Assembly (NCBI GenBank): GCA_949318235.1
Contig: OX439136.1
Location: forward strand, 6,534,165-6,598,164
Length of the DNA stretch: 64,000 nt
Direction: 5' to 3'
Source of the DNA: Ecdyonurus torrentis
Taxonomy: Eukaryota > Arthropoda > Insecta > Ephemeroptera > Heptageniidae
Part shown: positions 34,499-47,474 of the stretch, one piece after another
Layout of the letters: every line of letters starts with the position of its first letter
Numbering within the stretch: the first letter of the stretch is position 1
The notes under the pieces: generated by a model
Told to the model about the DNA's origin: nothing
The model's input: the letters and a program-made list of their open reading frames with translations, nothing else
Database searches by the model: none
Position numbers and translations under genes: made by a program

Positions 34499-34591
34499 GA
34501 AGACTAATTAGTTTTTAATTTATTGTAAATATATTTTTTGTCACCCTGTATCTCATGTTGTCCCTAAGTGTTTTTCTCATACATCAATAAA
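34499..34591 (+). terminator. 3' UTR of copy 9
   Basis: TGTAAATA at 34524-34531; AATAAA at 34586-34591. Confidence 0.8.
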
Positions 34592-35416
34592 AAAACATTT
34601 AAATTTAATTCTTTGTACTGTTATTTACTCCAAACTTTTTATCCAAGAATAAATTTTCGTCAAACTTTTCAAAAATGGGTTTGCATCATGTTATAGGGCT
34701 TCTCAATTTTCGCAGTAGTAATATCTGTTGGATTTATATGATAATATACACTCATTTAATGCTATGTTTTTAGTTAAAAAAATATTTGCTATAATGTATT
34801 TATTTAAATACACATTTGGATTATTATTAATCAAACCTTAATTAATTTACGCTAATAAATAACAATGTTAGAAATACTTTTATGTCAGAAAAAATAGTTT
34901 ATGTAATTAATCATTATTTGAAATAAACTTTTTCTCTTTGAACTTGAAATTTGAATAAATATAATTAAAAAATATTAATTAAAAAAAAAAAAAGTAAAAA
35001 ACGCTATAATATTAATAGAACAATTTGTTACTCAAACTGCAAGAAAATGATTTCAAAGTTGTTGTTTTATTTTTATACATAAATATACATTCGATCCACT
35101 ACGCATTAAACTTTTGTACGGACAGTACAATAACTATGTAATTTCTTGTGCAATTTTCTCTCCAGCTAAAAGAAAATAGTATAGTTGTACATAATATAAG
35201 CAAATATCTTTTATTTTTATTTAAAAATCACTCACAGCAACTTTGCAACTATCACATTTAGTTCAGAATCTATATTCAATAATTGAAGAGTAAAAAAAAT
35301 AATAAAAATAATAATAAAAAAAAAATTTGAAGTTAATAATAGAAGTCTTAAAAAAATTAAGCTTTAAAATTGGCAGGTTAATTTCACTAGAAGAAGTAGA
35401 AAAAGGAGACAAAATA

Positions 35417-35480
<64 letters not shown>

Positions 35481-36402
35481 AGGAATAAAAATCACCCTAC
35501 TATCTCATGCATCTAAAAATAAAACGTAAATCTTAAAAAAATAAAAATTTATTTGCAAAATTTTGTACCTTTATTCCTATAATATTATTAATGAAAAGAA
35601 GAATATTAATAAATTATATTTAAAATGACAACATTACATAAAAATTCTTATTAATTAATAAAATTTGATACGTTATTGTTTATTTATTAATGCTTACATG
35701 TATTTAGTATAAAACGACTTATGAGATTATTATTATTATTTTTTTACCCTTGCACATTATTTAGAGTAGTTGAAAGTATTCCACGAAAGTTAGAAAATAT
35801 GAAATAATAATAAAAAAAAAAAAAATGAAAAAAAAAAGTCATTTTTTGACTCAATGTTTTGAAAAACGTATATTGCATTTCAATATTCAAAAAATATTAT
35901 TAAAAAAAAAACTTAAAATAATACATCATTAAATTGCTTTAAAAATGTAGATATGAGATATGAGTTACTATTAAAAAATAATTAGCATTATAAAAATTGT
36001 CCACTATAATAACGGAAAACATTGAAATGGTCAAGGTTACTTTTGTACACTTTTTAATTTACAAGAATTTGGATTACAACATTCCTTTGAATAAAAATTA
36101 GCTTTATAACAAATTATATAAAAACCAAATTAAATTAATTGTATTTTTAACCTTTTACGGATAAATTAGTACGCAATAATTATTCCAGCCTATTAAAAGG
36201 GAATTACTGTTCATTTCAGTAATATTTATGCTATATTCGATGGTAAATTATTATGTAATACAGTATAAATATCCCACAGAATAAAATGTTATGTTGTATA
36301 ACATAATTATTTCTTTTTTGCATGATACCAAAATTCCATTTATCTTAGATTTATATTTATGTTATTTTGACAAAAAAATCAACATATTATACTGGACGTT
36401 GT

Positions 36403-36435
<33 letters not shown>

Positions 36436-36728
36436 TGTATAATTTTTTTTTGTGAATTCAGAACTTTTGCTATAAAAAAATCAAATCCAAAATTTTCTTA
36501 TTACATGTGACATGTGACATTTATGTTTTCTTTTATCATTGATTAAAAATCAGACATTTCTTTCTTTGTATGATATTCAATCATACAATGCATTGTTAGA
36601 TTATAGGTATCTTTCAATCATTCTACTTTATATAAAATAAAAAATCTATATGAAAATACTTTTTAAAATAACTATAAAATATATTATGACAGCAACAAAA
36701 TTTAAGTTTACATAATACTTTATAATAT
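34592..36728. other. Intergenic region, copies 9-10
   Basis: Holds the GA microsatellite at 35417, a GCATAAATT-type segment near 36180-36310 and T runs near 36404-36437. Nothing else recognisable. Confidence 0.7.
35417..35475. repeat. (GA)n microsatellite
   Basis: About 29 GA units between copies 9 and 10. Confidence 0.9.
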
Positions 36729-36876
36729 CACGTAAACCGACCGGAAAAAGATTTGTTTGGGGCGTGTCAGCGTGTAAACCACGTGGTTGTATGTGCGAGA
36801 GAGAAGGGAAGAACAGGTTGTGAATTCACTTATAAATACTCTAGGTGCGCACCACAAAGTCACATTACACATCAAC
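36729..36876 (+). promoter_or_regulatory. Cuticle-gene promoter module, copy 10
   Basis: ACGTAAACCGACCGGAAAAAG, GGGGCGTGTCAGCGTG, TAAACCACGTGG (CACGTG 36780-36785), GAGAGAGAAGGGAAGAACAGG, TATAAAT at 36831-36837. CTCTAG replaces CTCGAG; GGTGCGCACC follows. Confidence 0.84.
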
Positions 36877-37889
36877 ATGTTCTGCAAGGTAAGTACCAAT
36901 AGTAGTCTCGACAAATTTTGGAATTGCCTAAAAAACACTTTTTTTTTTCATTATAATTTTTTTATATATATATATATATTATCGACGTGTATACTATTAC
37001 AGTTCTAAATTAGTCGTTTAAAAAAGAGTGCGGGAAATTAAAAGCTCTGAAATTAACATTGATAAAACAGCAAGAAAATGAGGAAAACTATAATATGTTA
37101 CTAATATTAATATTTTATCATCTACACTTATTAGAATAGTGCGTAACAAAATGTTCTATTGTATTTCAGATCCTCACCCTCAGCGCCCTTGTGGCCATCG
37201 CTAGCGCCGGTGTTGTTGCCCCTATTGGCTACGCCGCAGCCCCCGCTGTCAGCTACGCATCTCCCATTGCTCGTGGCTACGGAGCACCCACTCTGGGTTA
37301 CGCCCGCGCTGCTTACGCCGCACCCGCTCTGGGATACGCTCGCTCTGCCTACGCCGCACCCGCTCTGGGATACGCTAACGCTGCCTACGCCGCACCCGCT
37401 CTGGGATACGCTCGCTCTGCCTACGCCGCACCCGCTCTGGGATTAGCTCGTGCTGCCTATGCTCCAGCTACCTATGCCGCTCCCCTTGCTCGTGCCTACG
37501 CTGCCCCCGTTGCCGCCTACGCCTCTGCCCCCGCTGAGTACGACGCTCACCCACAATACAACTTCGCTTACTCCGTAGCCGATGCTCTGACCGGAGATAA
37601 CAAGCACCAGGAGGAGAGCCGTGACGGAGATGTCGTGAAGGGATCTTACTCCCTTGTTGAGTCCGACGGAACCCGTCGTATCGTCGACTACACCGCTGAT
37701 CCCATCAACGGATTCAACGCTGTTGTCCACAAGGAGGGAGTCGCTGTTCAGAAGGCTGTTGTTGCTGCCCCCGCCTACGCTCCTGCCTACGCTGGACGTG
37801 CCTATGCCGCTCCTCTTGCCCGTGCCTACGCCGCACCCGCATACGGCTACGCTTCTCCCGCCTATGGACGCACTGCCTATATCCACTAA
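36877..37889 (+). CDS. RR-2 cuticle protein, copy 10 (group B), 243 aa
   Basis: Exon 1 is 36877-36888 and reads ATG TTC TGC AAG, so the protein begins MFCK, the only cysteine in any copy; it lies in the signal peptide and would be removed. A 281-base intron; exon 2 is 37170-37889. Signal core [14 protein letters not shown]. Five 12-residue units, beginning with [11 protein letters not shown] and ending with [25 protein letters not shown] leads into the RR-2 domain (about 127-193, [16 protein letters not shown]). Tail ends [13 protein letters not shown]. Its 3' UTR has TGTATATA in place of TGTAAATA. Confidence 0.94.
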
Positions 37890-37973
37890 GAAGACTAATT
37901 AATTTTATGTATATATTCCCCATCACCATCTAAGTCATGTTTTCACAAAGTGCTTTCCCCATACATCAATAAA
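37890..37973 (+). terminator. 3' UTR of copy 10
   Basis: TGTATATA at 37908-37915 replaces TGTAAATA, still within the PUF consensus TGTANATA; AATAAA at 37968-37973. Confidence 0.78.
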
Positions 37974-39585
37974 CAAATTAAAATTTAACCATTTTGTTTT
38001 ATCATTTGTTCCTTTGTTCTTTGTTCTTTTTTTTTTTTCTACTATTTAAATATTTTTTTTTTATATATTGGAGTATATGTTAAAAAACATTTCAATACAC
38101 AGTAACACGCTGTAGTCAGTTATAAAAGTTTTCATATGCAGCAGTATATTTACATTGTCATTAATTCTCAAAATGCTAAAAAATTTTTTTTTAATTTATA
38201 AGGTTATAATTTGAAAATTCATATAGTAAAAATTTGATTTTACACACAGTTCAAGTTCTTTTTAATACTTTCTATTTTTTCCCAGTATATTGAGAACAAA
38301 ATTTTAGGCATAAGTCTATAGACATATCTACGAAATATCCTATTTTTGTAGTAAATTATAATTTTAATAATTTTTATAATAACAAACAATAATTATAGTA
38401 AAAGTAATAACATAATAGACGAATAAATACTTTTATTGCCAGGACAATATCTTTTTCGTTTAGAGTAATGGTCAACTCTTTCATAACAGCTGTATTATAA
38501 TGCTAAAATAATAACAACAAAAATAATAAACCAATATTTTTATTGCATTGAAGAAAAAAGTAAGAAATGTCACTTTTTTCACAAATAAATAAGCCTTTTT
38601 TTTATTTAGTTCTTAATTACCATAATTTAATTAAAACTTTCTTTTAACTAAATGTTACATAGAATCATCATCTTCTTTTTAGAATAACCTTTTATTTTAT
38701 TTTTTTTAGTAAATAAATGTTAAAATTATGTAGATGAGTTAAAAAAAAAAAAGGAGTAAGACTATATAACCATGTATGACAAATTCATGCATGACCTGAG
38801 ATGTAATGCTAACAGCAAAATTAAAAACACACTTTTTCTAAGAATTAAATAAATTTAATGTAATTGTATAAAATAGTAAAATTGAACATTATAATAAAAT
38901 CATTCTCATTCTCATTAATAAAATATAATCTTCATAGTTAGTTTTTTTTTTTTTTTTTTAATAAGTTATATGTAACAAATCTGAACGTAAAGCTGACCTA
39001 TAGAGTATGATGATACAAATATTTTAATTAAGTTTATTACATTTTATTTCAAGTCATAAAATTTTTTTTTAAAAATAATAAATAAAAGGGGGGAGAGTTC
39101 AATGAATTATCAACAATTACGAAAACACTAATAAAAATAAAGGAATCCTGGCCTCAAAACATTAAATTAAAAAAAAAAAACTTTATGAGATGGTACCATA
39201 TTATACATAAACATATATTATTACCCCTTAAATTTTTGCACTCTCACAAACTGGGATTAAAAAAACTGTAAAAAAGTCAATTTTTGGAATTCATTTTAAT
39301 CATGGACAGATTTTTATAAAAATTTACAGATCTACAGCAATGTGAAGCGAATTACCAATTTCACAAAATTTCTCATCAGTTTAAGAGGGGTTAAATGACA
39401 TGAATTTTACTTCTTTAATTAATTTTAGTTTTTGTGATTTATAATTAAAGAGACATTTTTTCTTTGTGCCAGGATCTCAAAAAAAGAAAAGATATAAAGA
39501 AAATATATATCCATCACTTCAGTATCAGAACCAATATAGTATTTTAAGTAGTTGAAAATTTCAAATTTTATTCTTATAAATTATA

Positions 39586-39636
39586 TACTATAATAATAGG
39601 AAAATTAAAATTTATAATTCTCCTATTATTATAGTA
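39586..39636. repeat. 16-base-stem hairpin
   Basis: TACTATAATAATAGGA at 39586-39601 and its exact reverse complement at 39621-39636. Transcribed, it would fold, but no ncRNA family is recognised. Confidence 0.5.
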
Positions 39637-39689
39637 TTTCTTAAAGTTAATTTAGCGAACACTACTTGAAAGCAAAAACTTGAACATTA

Positions 39690-39915
39690 ACCTTCCGTTA
39701 CTCGCGTGTAGTAAAATCAACCCCAGTCGATATTAATATATTATAAAAAAATGTTAGATAATGTCATGTAGGTACCCCTACCTTCGTCTACTTGCCTAAA
39801 TATAGTGAGACTACAATATGTCGAAAGAAAATTTTGCAAAATGACTACAGTTTTTTGGTTATGACGTCATTTTGACCATGTGGGGTGATTTTTATCCCAC
39901 GCGAGTAACCGTGTT
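39690..39915. mobile_element. MITE with CGTTACTCGCGTG ends
   Basis: CCGTTACTCGCGTGTAGTAA at the left and (right end inverted) CGGTTACTCGCGTGGGATAA, both leading into AAATCA.CCCCA. CTTCGTCTACTTGCCTAAAT in the interior recurs at 60470, marking a related element there. Confidence 0.7.
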
Positions 39916-40143
39916 TCAATTTTCATCATATATAGATATATCAACATAAAGTTGAAGCAGGTATCGAGGTTCAGAGCAACAAACGTTCAAAGCGCGGAAG
40001 TCTGTATAATAATATTAATTTGAAGTGATAGATTTTTCTTCATTAGTCAATCAATAATCGTTAGATTTGTGATTGCTCGTAGTAGAAAAATATGAATAAT
40101 TATGAAGATCATTATAAAGTGTTTCATGGATTTTTATTATTTC

Positions 40144-40293
40144 ACGTAAACTGACCGGAATAAGTTTTATTTGAGGCGTGCCAGAGTGGCATAAGCGCAC
40201 GTGGTGTCCAGTATGTGAGAGAAGGGAAGAACAGGTTGTGATGTAAGTATAAATACTCGAGGTGTGCACCACTAAGTCACAGTTCACATCAAT
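40144..40293 (+). promoter_or_regulatory. Cuticle-gene promoter module, copy 11
   Basis: ACGTAAACTGACCGGAATAAG, GAGGCGTGCCAGAGTGGC, CACGTG at 40198-40203, GAGAGAAGGGAAGAACAGG, TATAAAT at 40248-40254, CTCGAG. Confidence 0.84.
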
Positions 40294-41389
40294 ATGTTCT
40301 CCAAGGTAAGAACCAACGGAGAAATATTAAATAATATTTTCTGTGACTTCAAACTAACTAATTAGTTTCAAAACGTGGTGTAAAATGCTAACTCCCTTAA
40401 CTTGCAGAACTAACTAACTAGTTAAACTGTGATTAAGTTGTTATTTTATTTGTTGCAACAATTTAAAAAAATATAACTATGGTTGAACTAGAGGGTGCAG
40501 CATTATAGCCTTTAATTAAATCAATTTAATTATAAAAAAAAAAATACATATAAAAAAAGTGCAGTACTTTTTTTTTTTTTTTTTAACACAATTTACAGTT
40601 TTTACAAATGATAAATTATTCATTCAAAAATTTAAAGTGCATATCATTAAAATTTTTTATCATTTTCAGATCCTCGCCCTCAGTGCCCTTGTGGCCGTCG
40701 CTAGCGCCGGAGTTGTTGCTCCTCTTGGCTACGCCGCTGCCCCAACTGCTGTCAGCTACGCATCTCCTATTGCCCGTGGCTACGGTGCACCCACTCTGGG
40801 CTACGCTCGCGCTGCCTACGCTGCACCCGCTCTGGGATACGCCCGCGCTGCCTACGCCGCACCCGCTCTGGGATACGCTCGCGCTGCCTATGCCCCAGCT
40901 GCCTATGCCGCCCCCCTCACTCGTGCCTACGCCGCACCCGTCGCCACCTACGCTCATGCTCCAGTAGCCACCTACGCCGCTGCCCCCGCTATCGCTAAGG
41001 CTGTTGTCCCCGCTGAGTACGACGCTCACCCACAATACAACTTCGCTTACTCCGTAGCCGATGCTCTCACCGGAGACAACAAGGAACAACACGAACAACG
41101 TGACGGAGATGTCGTCCAGGGATCTTACTCTCTCATCGAGTCCGACGGAACCCGTCGTACCGTCGACTACACCGCTGATCCCATCAACGGATTCAACGCT
41201 GTTGTCCACAAGGAGCCCGTTGTCCAGAAGGCTATCGTTGCTGCCCCAGCTATCGCTAAGGTCGCTGCCCCACTTGCCTATGCTTCCCCTATTGCCCGTT
41301 CCTACGCCGCTCCTCTTGCCCGTGCCTACGCCGCACCCGCATACGGCTATGGTGCTCCCGCCTACGCACGCGCTGCCTATATCCACTAA
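40294..41389 (+). CDS. RR-2 cuticle protein, copy 11 (group A), 243 aa
   Basis: Exon 1 is 40294-40305 (ATCAATATG context); a 364-base intron; exon 2 is 40670-41389. An open frame extends upstream of exon 2 to 40559 but crosses a T run and is intronic. Signal peptide [39 protein letters not shown] precedes three 12-residue units in all; [16 protein letters not shown] follows, then two [20 protein letters not shown] blocks and [11 protein letters not shown]-2 domain about 120-186 ([28 protein letters not shown]). Tail [38 protein letters not shown]...[13 protein letters not shown]. Closest to copy 13 (shared PTAVSY, APTLG and YGYGAP). Confidence 0.94.
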
Positions 41390-41480
41390 GAATACTAATT
41401 ATAATTTAATTTATTGTAAATACCCCTCATTGTCCAGTATGTCATGTTGTATCTCAATGTAACTCTCCCACATCAATAAA
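41390..41480 (+). terminator. 3' UTR of copy 11
   Basis: TGTAAATA at 41415-41422; AATAAA at 41475-41480. Confidence 0.8.
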
Positions 41481-41682
41481 TATTTTTAAAACAAAATTTT
41501 CTGTGTTTTTTGTTTAGACAAAATAATATACCGATTCATTTGATATGTTCACCGTTCACCAATTTTTTCATTACAAGTTATAGAAAAATTGTTGCAACGA
41601 AAAATAATGCATTTTCTAGATATTAAAACTGTTATAAAAAGTTAAACTTGAAAGTGATGTATATTATTATACTTAAGGCGGT

Positions 41683-42070
41683 GGGGGACCGACTTGGACC
41701 GGAAATCGCTAAAAGAACAACTATATTTTCCCAATAATTTTTTGTAATGATTTAATTCCAATAAAACAAACACTATAATTTTCAAATAAAATCAAGTAAA
41801 TTTCAAATATATTTTTTTATACCAAAAAATTTTTTAATGATATTTTTAATTGTAAAAAGGTTTCTAATTTGACTAAAATTTCCCGCTGAAATTTGAATTT
41901 CCACATTTACATGTTATCTTTAAAGTGCAATAACTTAAATATTTGATCGTGTTTTCAGATGTTTTACATAACTAAATTTTTAAGCAACATTTCTTCTTTA
42001 CTTTGTGTTATTATTATTATTCGCCACCGTCCTAGTTTGCGAGATATCAGTCGGTCACCTACCCCCTTAA
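41683..42070. mobile_element. TTAA-flanked element, short inverted copy of 7423-8123
   Basis: TTAA at 41683-41686 and 42067-42070. Ends GGCGGTGGGGGACCGACTTG and GATATCAGTCGGTCACCTAC. Matches both ends of the 7423 element in opposite orientation but lacks about 300 bases of its centre. Confidence 0.8.
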
Positions 42071-42714
42071 GAAGATCTTTACTATGGACCTGTGTGTGAC
42101 TGCGTAAATTGAAAGTATGTGACATTTTATTTAAGAAGAAATTATATTGACAATATCTTGATGATATTATTATATTATATAGTTTATTTTTATAAACAAA
42201 AACTATAGATTCGTCAAGGTCAAGAAAAATAGATTGCATTATATATTTATGCTTCTAAAGATATTTATAACTATAACTCTCATAATTATAATAAAGTTTA
42301 TATTATAATTCAGATTTCTTCACGTATTCTCCATCGTTGTATAATAAAATAATAAATAAATAAATGTTTTATTTAGTTGGTTTGTATCTCAAACCGAAAA
42401 AAAAAAATCTAGCATTATGCTGTATTAAAATTGTAGAGTTGTTGTTATTATTAAGAAATTTATAAGGGTATCTTCTTTTAACAATAACTGCTATCTTATA
42501 GTAAAATTTTCTGTACTCGTGACCATCAGATAAGAGAGAAAATAATTATTGAAATTAACATGGCCTCTTATATGGGACAAAAACTTAAAAAATTAAATAA
42601 TTTAAAATCTAGGAAGGTGATGCTTATTATTATTATTATTATTACATTTTTGCAGACACTTTTACCTATTGTATCACTGTGCGAAATTCCAGATTTTTCT
42701 TTCACTGCAATTTT

Positions 42715-43028
42715 TTAAAGGCGTAGAACACTTTGAACAAAAAAATCATGTCTAATATCCTAACATACCTAAATATCAACGTTGATTTGGCAGGAGTCAT
42801 TGATTTCTAATTTATTTTTAATTCCCAAAATGGCATATGAGGATTTGTGATGTCACAGCTCGCCTGTTTCCGCGCGAGTGGACTAGTGAAAGATGACGTC
42901 ACAAACCCGCAGCTGGGATTTTTTTAATGGAAAATAAATTAGAAATCAATGACTCTGGCCAAATCAACGTTGATATTTAGTTATGTTAGGATATTAGACA
43001 TTTTTTTCAAGGTGTTCTATGCCTTTAA
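42715..43028. mobile_element. Palindromic TTAA element, 314 bp
   Basis: TTAA at 42715-42718 and 43025-43028, with AGGCGTAGAACAC / GTGTTCTATGCCT ends. Long inverted arms contain TCTAATATCCTAACAT, AATATCAACGTTGATTTGGC and AGTCATTGATTTCTAATTTA. The loop has a GC-rich segment (CGCCTGTTTCCGCGCGAG). The TIR resembles that of family B. Confidence 0.8.
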
Positions 43029-44153
43029 ATTCCGCAGATTTTTCACCTTAACAGGACTCAACGGCAATCTTTTAGTCTCAGTCATTTCTTTAAATATTTT
43101 GACTAAATATGATATTTACATAAAGTAATATTTTGTTCATATGGTGTATTAGAATTTTAATTAGTGTTAATTATACACATTATTAATTAGAACAATCCAT
43201 AAGTTAGTAAAAATCATAAAATTTAACCAACTTTAATATGAAAGAAAAGAAGTAAAAATCTACGACTAATTGAATAGTTTTAAAATGCTATAATATTTTT
43301 TTCATAAAATACATTTTATACATACATACTATTTAGGCATTTGAGTTAGTTTACATTTGAATAAAAATAGGAGTTTGAAAACACACACACACATTATTTC
43401 AGTTATAATAACAAAATATTCATATATCCTGTAGATTAGGCAAATTTTATGTCCTCTATGTGTTTCATGCTGCATAAGTTACAAATCTGCAGGGGCATCA
43501 GTTTTTTTTTTTTTTTTTTTCAATTAACATATTATAATGAAGTATTTTTCTTTTGTTTCTCTATAGTATTAATTTTATATAATATTATTATAGGTCAATT
43601 ATGTAGTTACAAGAAATTTAATCTTGATGCGTAGAAAATTAATTATATGCATGAATGTAATATAAAATAATTACGTAATTTTTTTTGTTCATGGCTGATA
43701 AAATAAATTATAAAACAGGTATTTAAGCCTATAATTAACACCAAAATAATCGGTGGAGCAAGCTGCCTAATCACGGGCGTCGCGGGAAATGCTTATGGAC
43801 TTCCAATTTAATATCCTTTAATATTGTGCAACTGTTTTTTTTTTTTTTTTTTTTTTTTACAGAAATACTGCACTATAGATCTTTTAAGTAATACTAGACA
43901 CAGTCTGACAAGATTTTAGCAAATAATAATAAAAAATTTGGCATTGCATACACCCATTATGACAAATCAATTAAATAGACGTTCTTATAATTTTAATTGG
44001 GAATTAAACGGCATTGCAAGAAACACATAATAATATAATAATAAAACGAGTGTGAAATTTAAATGTTTTAAAAATATATTCTAGAAAATTTATATCAAAG
44101 TATAAAAAAAAACTGGAATGTAAATAAATTAACCTACATTTTCACGCTATATG

Positions 44154-44178
44154 TATGTGTGTGTGTGTGTGTGTGTGT
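44154..44178. repeat. (GT)n microsatellite
   Basis: About 12 GT units. Confidence 0.9.
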
Positions 44179-44886
44179 AATAAAAGTAAAAGAATATTAA
44201 ATGAAGAAAATTGCCGCGATTGTCGCAATTTCTTTTACTTAACTTTTTAAATATTCTTTGTAAGAATTGAAAGCAATTTCAAATACAGTAATAATTTATT
44301 TGTACACCTTGGGCTATAAAAATGCATATTACTACTTTAATTATATTTACATATATAAACGTTTATTATGTGTATATTTTATTATTAAAATAATACTTCT
44401 TAAATTTTTTAAACAACTATATATATATTTTTTTAGAATCACTATTTTTTATGTTTATCGTAGGTGAAATACAATATTTATTGATGCTGGATCTTTCAAT
44501 ATTAATTTATTATATACTGTATAATTGTTTTGTTTTTATAAACTTGCCGCTTTATATTTAATCTGATGTGTCATTGCATTGGAATGACATCTATAGACAT
44601 GATATAGGCGAAAGGATAAAATATGTCAAGTCAGGCTTTTTGCCCACTCAAAGTTTTGCACTTACTTTTCCATTATTATGCAATTCGATTTAAAATAAAA
44701 AATGTCAGTAAATTTTTTCTCTCTCTCAAAATGATAAACTAAAAAAACAAAAGACACATTAGTTACTGTAATGATATTATATTTTATAAAATATAATGTA
44801 TTATAAGATTTTACTGAAAACATAAAATTTTATATTGATATAAAGTAAGCAAAAACGTACACAAATTTAAGTGCTAAAAAAAACTA

Positions 44887-44925
<39 letters not shown>

Positions 44926-45164
44926 AATGCAGTTTTGCGTTCTATAATGCATGATAATATTGATAATTTGCAATCTGATAAATGTGTATATACACTATTT
45001 ACCAAAATCTCCTTCAGAAAAATAAAAGAATATACTACGTACATACATATTGACTGCCTGAGATTATTACGAATATTTATCATTATTTTAAGCTCATTAA
45101 TTTTTTTTAATATATTGATGTGTACTTTTAATTGATTTTTTTATCTTGTACTACACCTATATTA

Positions 45165-45290
45165 TTTAATAATAATAATATACTTTATTAAGGCGTTGTG
45201 AGGGCATGACAGCCCTATTTTACAAAACCTTGACCAGACATTTAGTTTATACAGTAACTTTTATTAACAAACGATAATATATTTTTGTAA
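45165..45290 (-). mobile_element. Probable LINE 3' end, minus strand
   Basis: Read on the minus strand: AGGGCTGTCATGCCCTCACA, ACGCCTTAATAAAGTATATT, then ATT units. A 3' end with a poly(A)-signal-like word and short tandem tail is characteristic of LINEs; the coding part is gone. Confidence 0.4.
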
Positions 45291-45941
45291 AAAACATTAT
45301 TTTAAAACAAGTATTGTAGAGGAAGAAATTCAACATAATTATATTGCTCAATAATTTGAACTTGTATGTAAATTTGCCAATATTATCGTCTATTTCAAAA
45401 ATAGTAATTTTCATAATATTTATTTTTTCCTTTAATTGTAGTTTTTGCTTTAAAAATTATACGTATCGTTTTATTACTATATAACACTATTTTGTTTTAC
45501 GGAACCTCATTTCAACTAATTGAAACATTTGTTCCAATTAATTTAACACAATATAATATATTCTAATATTATAAATAAACATAATACAAGGCCGACGCTT
45601 GTTGCAACTCTTGTAGTTATTACCTATGGGCCATTTAATTTATTTGTCTTATTTCTAACACGATATTATATTATATAGTTTCAGCTAGTTAGTTATTTAA
45701 AAAAGTAATGAAAAAAAAAAAAAAAAAAAAAAAAAGTTAAATAATAATGCCTTAATTATGGCTGATAGGGAAATTCAAATCTGATATCTTTCCCAAAAAC
45801 CGCGGAAAATATGTTTTATTATTATAATTATGATTCACTCATTATTATTATTATTAGGTATAAACCAACGAACAGATTGACTGTGAATTTAAAACAGTGT
45901 AATATATTTAACTTATAATTTTCTTTCAATGGAAAAAAAAT

Positions 45942-45947
<6 letters not shown>

Positions 45948-45991
<44 letters not shown>
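45948..45991. repeat. (GA)n microsatellite
   Basis: About 22 GA units followed by an A/G-rich stretch to about 46055, a purine-only strand. Confidence 0.9.
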
Positions 45992-45996
<5 letters not shown>

Positions 45997-46274
45997 AGAA
46001 CAAAAAAGAAAACAAAAGAACAAAAACAAGAAAAAAAGACAAGAAAAAGAAAAAAAGTTTTTTTATTGTTTAATTGAGCGTAATATATTTTGCATCTTGA
46101 GATTATTAAAAATGTAACTTCAATTTCATTCTATAGAAAGCTAACATAATATATTCAATTACAAAAGAAAATAAGACTTAATTTATGATGAATGTGAAAT
46201 ATACTAATAAAAACTATATATACATTATAGGAACCATATTGTGATACAAAAATAATATATAGGAAATAGTTTTC

Positions 46275-46404
46275 AATGGGGCAAGTATCGGGCGTGGTAA
46301 CCACTCGTGGTGTCCATGTGGTACAAAAGAGAGAAGGGAGGAACAACTATTGATTCCATATAAATAGTCGAGGTGCGCAACACAAAGTTACATTTCACAT
46401 CAAC
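46275..46404 (+). promoter_or_regulatory. Cuticle-gene promoter module, copy 12 (reduced)
   Basis: CGGGCGTGGTAACCACTCGTGG (E-box broken by one base), AGAGAGAAGGGAGGAACAAC, TATAAAT at 46359-46365 followed by AGTCGAGG. The GACCGGAA block is not recognisable. Confidence 0.78.
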
Positions 46405-47376
46405 ATGTTCACTAAGGTAAGTAACAATAGTGTTTAAAACAATTTTTGTATTATGCAAGAAAAACAATAAACGTGGGATAATATTATCTCACTGAATAAT
46501 TTTTTACGTACTTCTATTAAAAACAAACACAAAAACAGATTCAATATTAAAAACTTAAATATTTCTCTGTATATAATAGAAGTGCCACATATTAAAAAGT
46601 AAACATTGCACCTGCTTAAAATAATAATCATATCATAATAATAGTTTTGCATGAATAACAATTAATTGTGTAAGCTTCAATTAATTCTCTTTTAAGTGAA
46701 TAATATGTATAAAATTTATTTTGTTATGCATTCAAACATTATTTTATTGTAAAAATTATTTTTCTATTTATTTTAGGTCCTTGCATTCAGCGCCCTTGTG
46801 GCTGCCGTTAGCGCCGGTATTGTATCCCCTCTTGGATACGCCGCTGCCCCCGCTGTCAGCTACGCATCTCCCATTGCCCGTGGATACGGAGCACCCGCTC
46901 TGGGCTACGCCCGCGCTGCCTACGCCGCACCCGCTCTGGGATACGCTCGCGCTGCCTATGCTCCAGCTACCTATGCCGCTCCCCTTGCTCGTGCCTATGC
47001 TGCCCCAGTTGCCGCCTACGCCGCTGCCCCCGCTGAGTACGACGCACACCCACAATACAACTTCGCTTACTCCGTAGCCGATGCTATCACCGGAGATAAC
47101 AAGCACCAGGAAGAGAGCCGTGACGGAGATGTTGTGAAGGGATCTTACTCCCTTGTTGAGTCTGACGGAACCCGTCGTATCGTCGACTACACCGCTGACC
47201 CAATCAACGGATTCAACGCTGTTGTCCACAAGGAGCCCCTTGTCCAGAAGGCTGTTGTCGCTGCTCCCGCCTACGCTCCTGCCTACGCTGCACGTGCTTA
47301 TGCCCCAGCTGCCTACGCCGCACCCGCTTACGGATACGCCGCACCCGCATATGCCCGCGCTGCCTATATCCACTAA
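46405..47376 (+). CDS. RR-2 cuticle protein, copy 12 (group C), 203 aa
   Basis: Exon 1 is 46405-46416 and reads MFTK (ACT for Thr); a 360-base intron with a TTTTAG acceptor; exon 2 is 46777-47376 and starts GTC, so the signal is [18 protein letters not shown]. It is the shortest protein in the window: two 12-residue units, [27 protein letters not shown]-2 domain about 91-157 ([21 protein letters not shown]), KEPLVQ, and a short tail with [20 protein letters not shown]. The [12 protein letters not shown] signal and this tail are shared only with copy 14. The AGSIVSP-type start seen in its neighbours is here [13 protein letters not shown]. Confidence 0.93.
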
Positions 47377-47474
47377 GAAGACTAATTTATGACATTTTTT
47401 TTTTTTTGTAAATATTTCTCATTGCTCAGTATTTCATGTTGTTACTGTAATTGTTGACCTCAAACATAAATAAA
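47377..47474 (+). terminator. 3' UTR of copy 12
   Basis: TGTAAATA at 47407-47414, directly after a T run; AATAAA at 47469-47474. Confidence 0.78.

Larger units (their letters stand above)
37974..40143. other. Intergenic region, copies 10-11
   Basis: Holds a diverged remnant of the 8398 frame (39150-39400), the hairpin at 39586 and the MITE at 39690. The rest is featureless AT-rich DNA. Confidence 0.7.
41481..46274. other. Intergenic region, copies 11-12
   Basis: 4.8 kb. Holds TTAA elements at 41683 and 42715, an AC tract near 43381, T runs near 43501 and 43834, the GT tract at 44154, an A run near 44894, a LINE tail at 45165, an A run near 45711 and the GA tract at 45948. The GC-rich patch 43750-43800 is unexplained. 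Confidence 0.7.
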
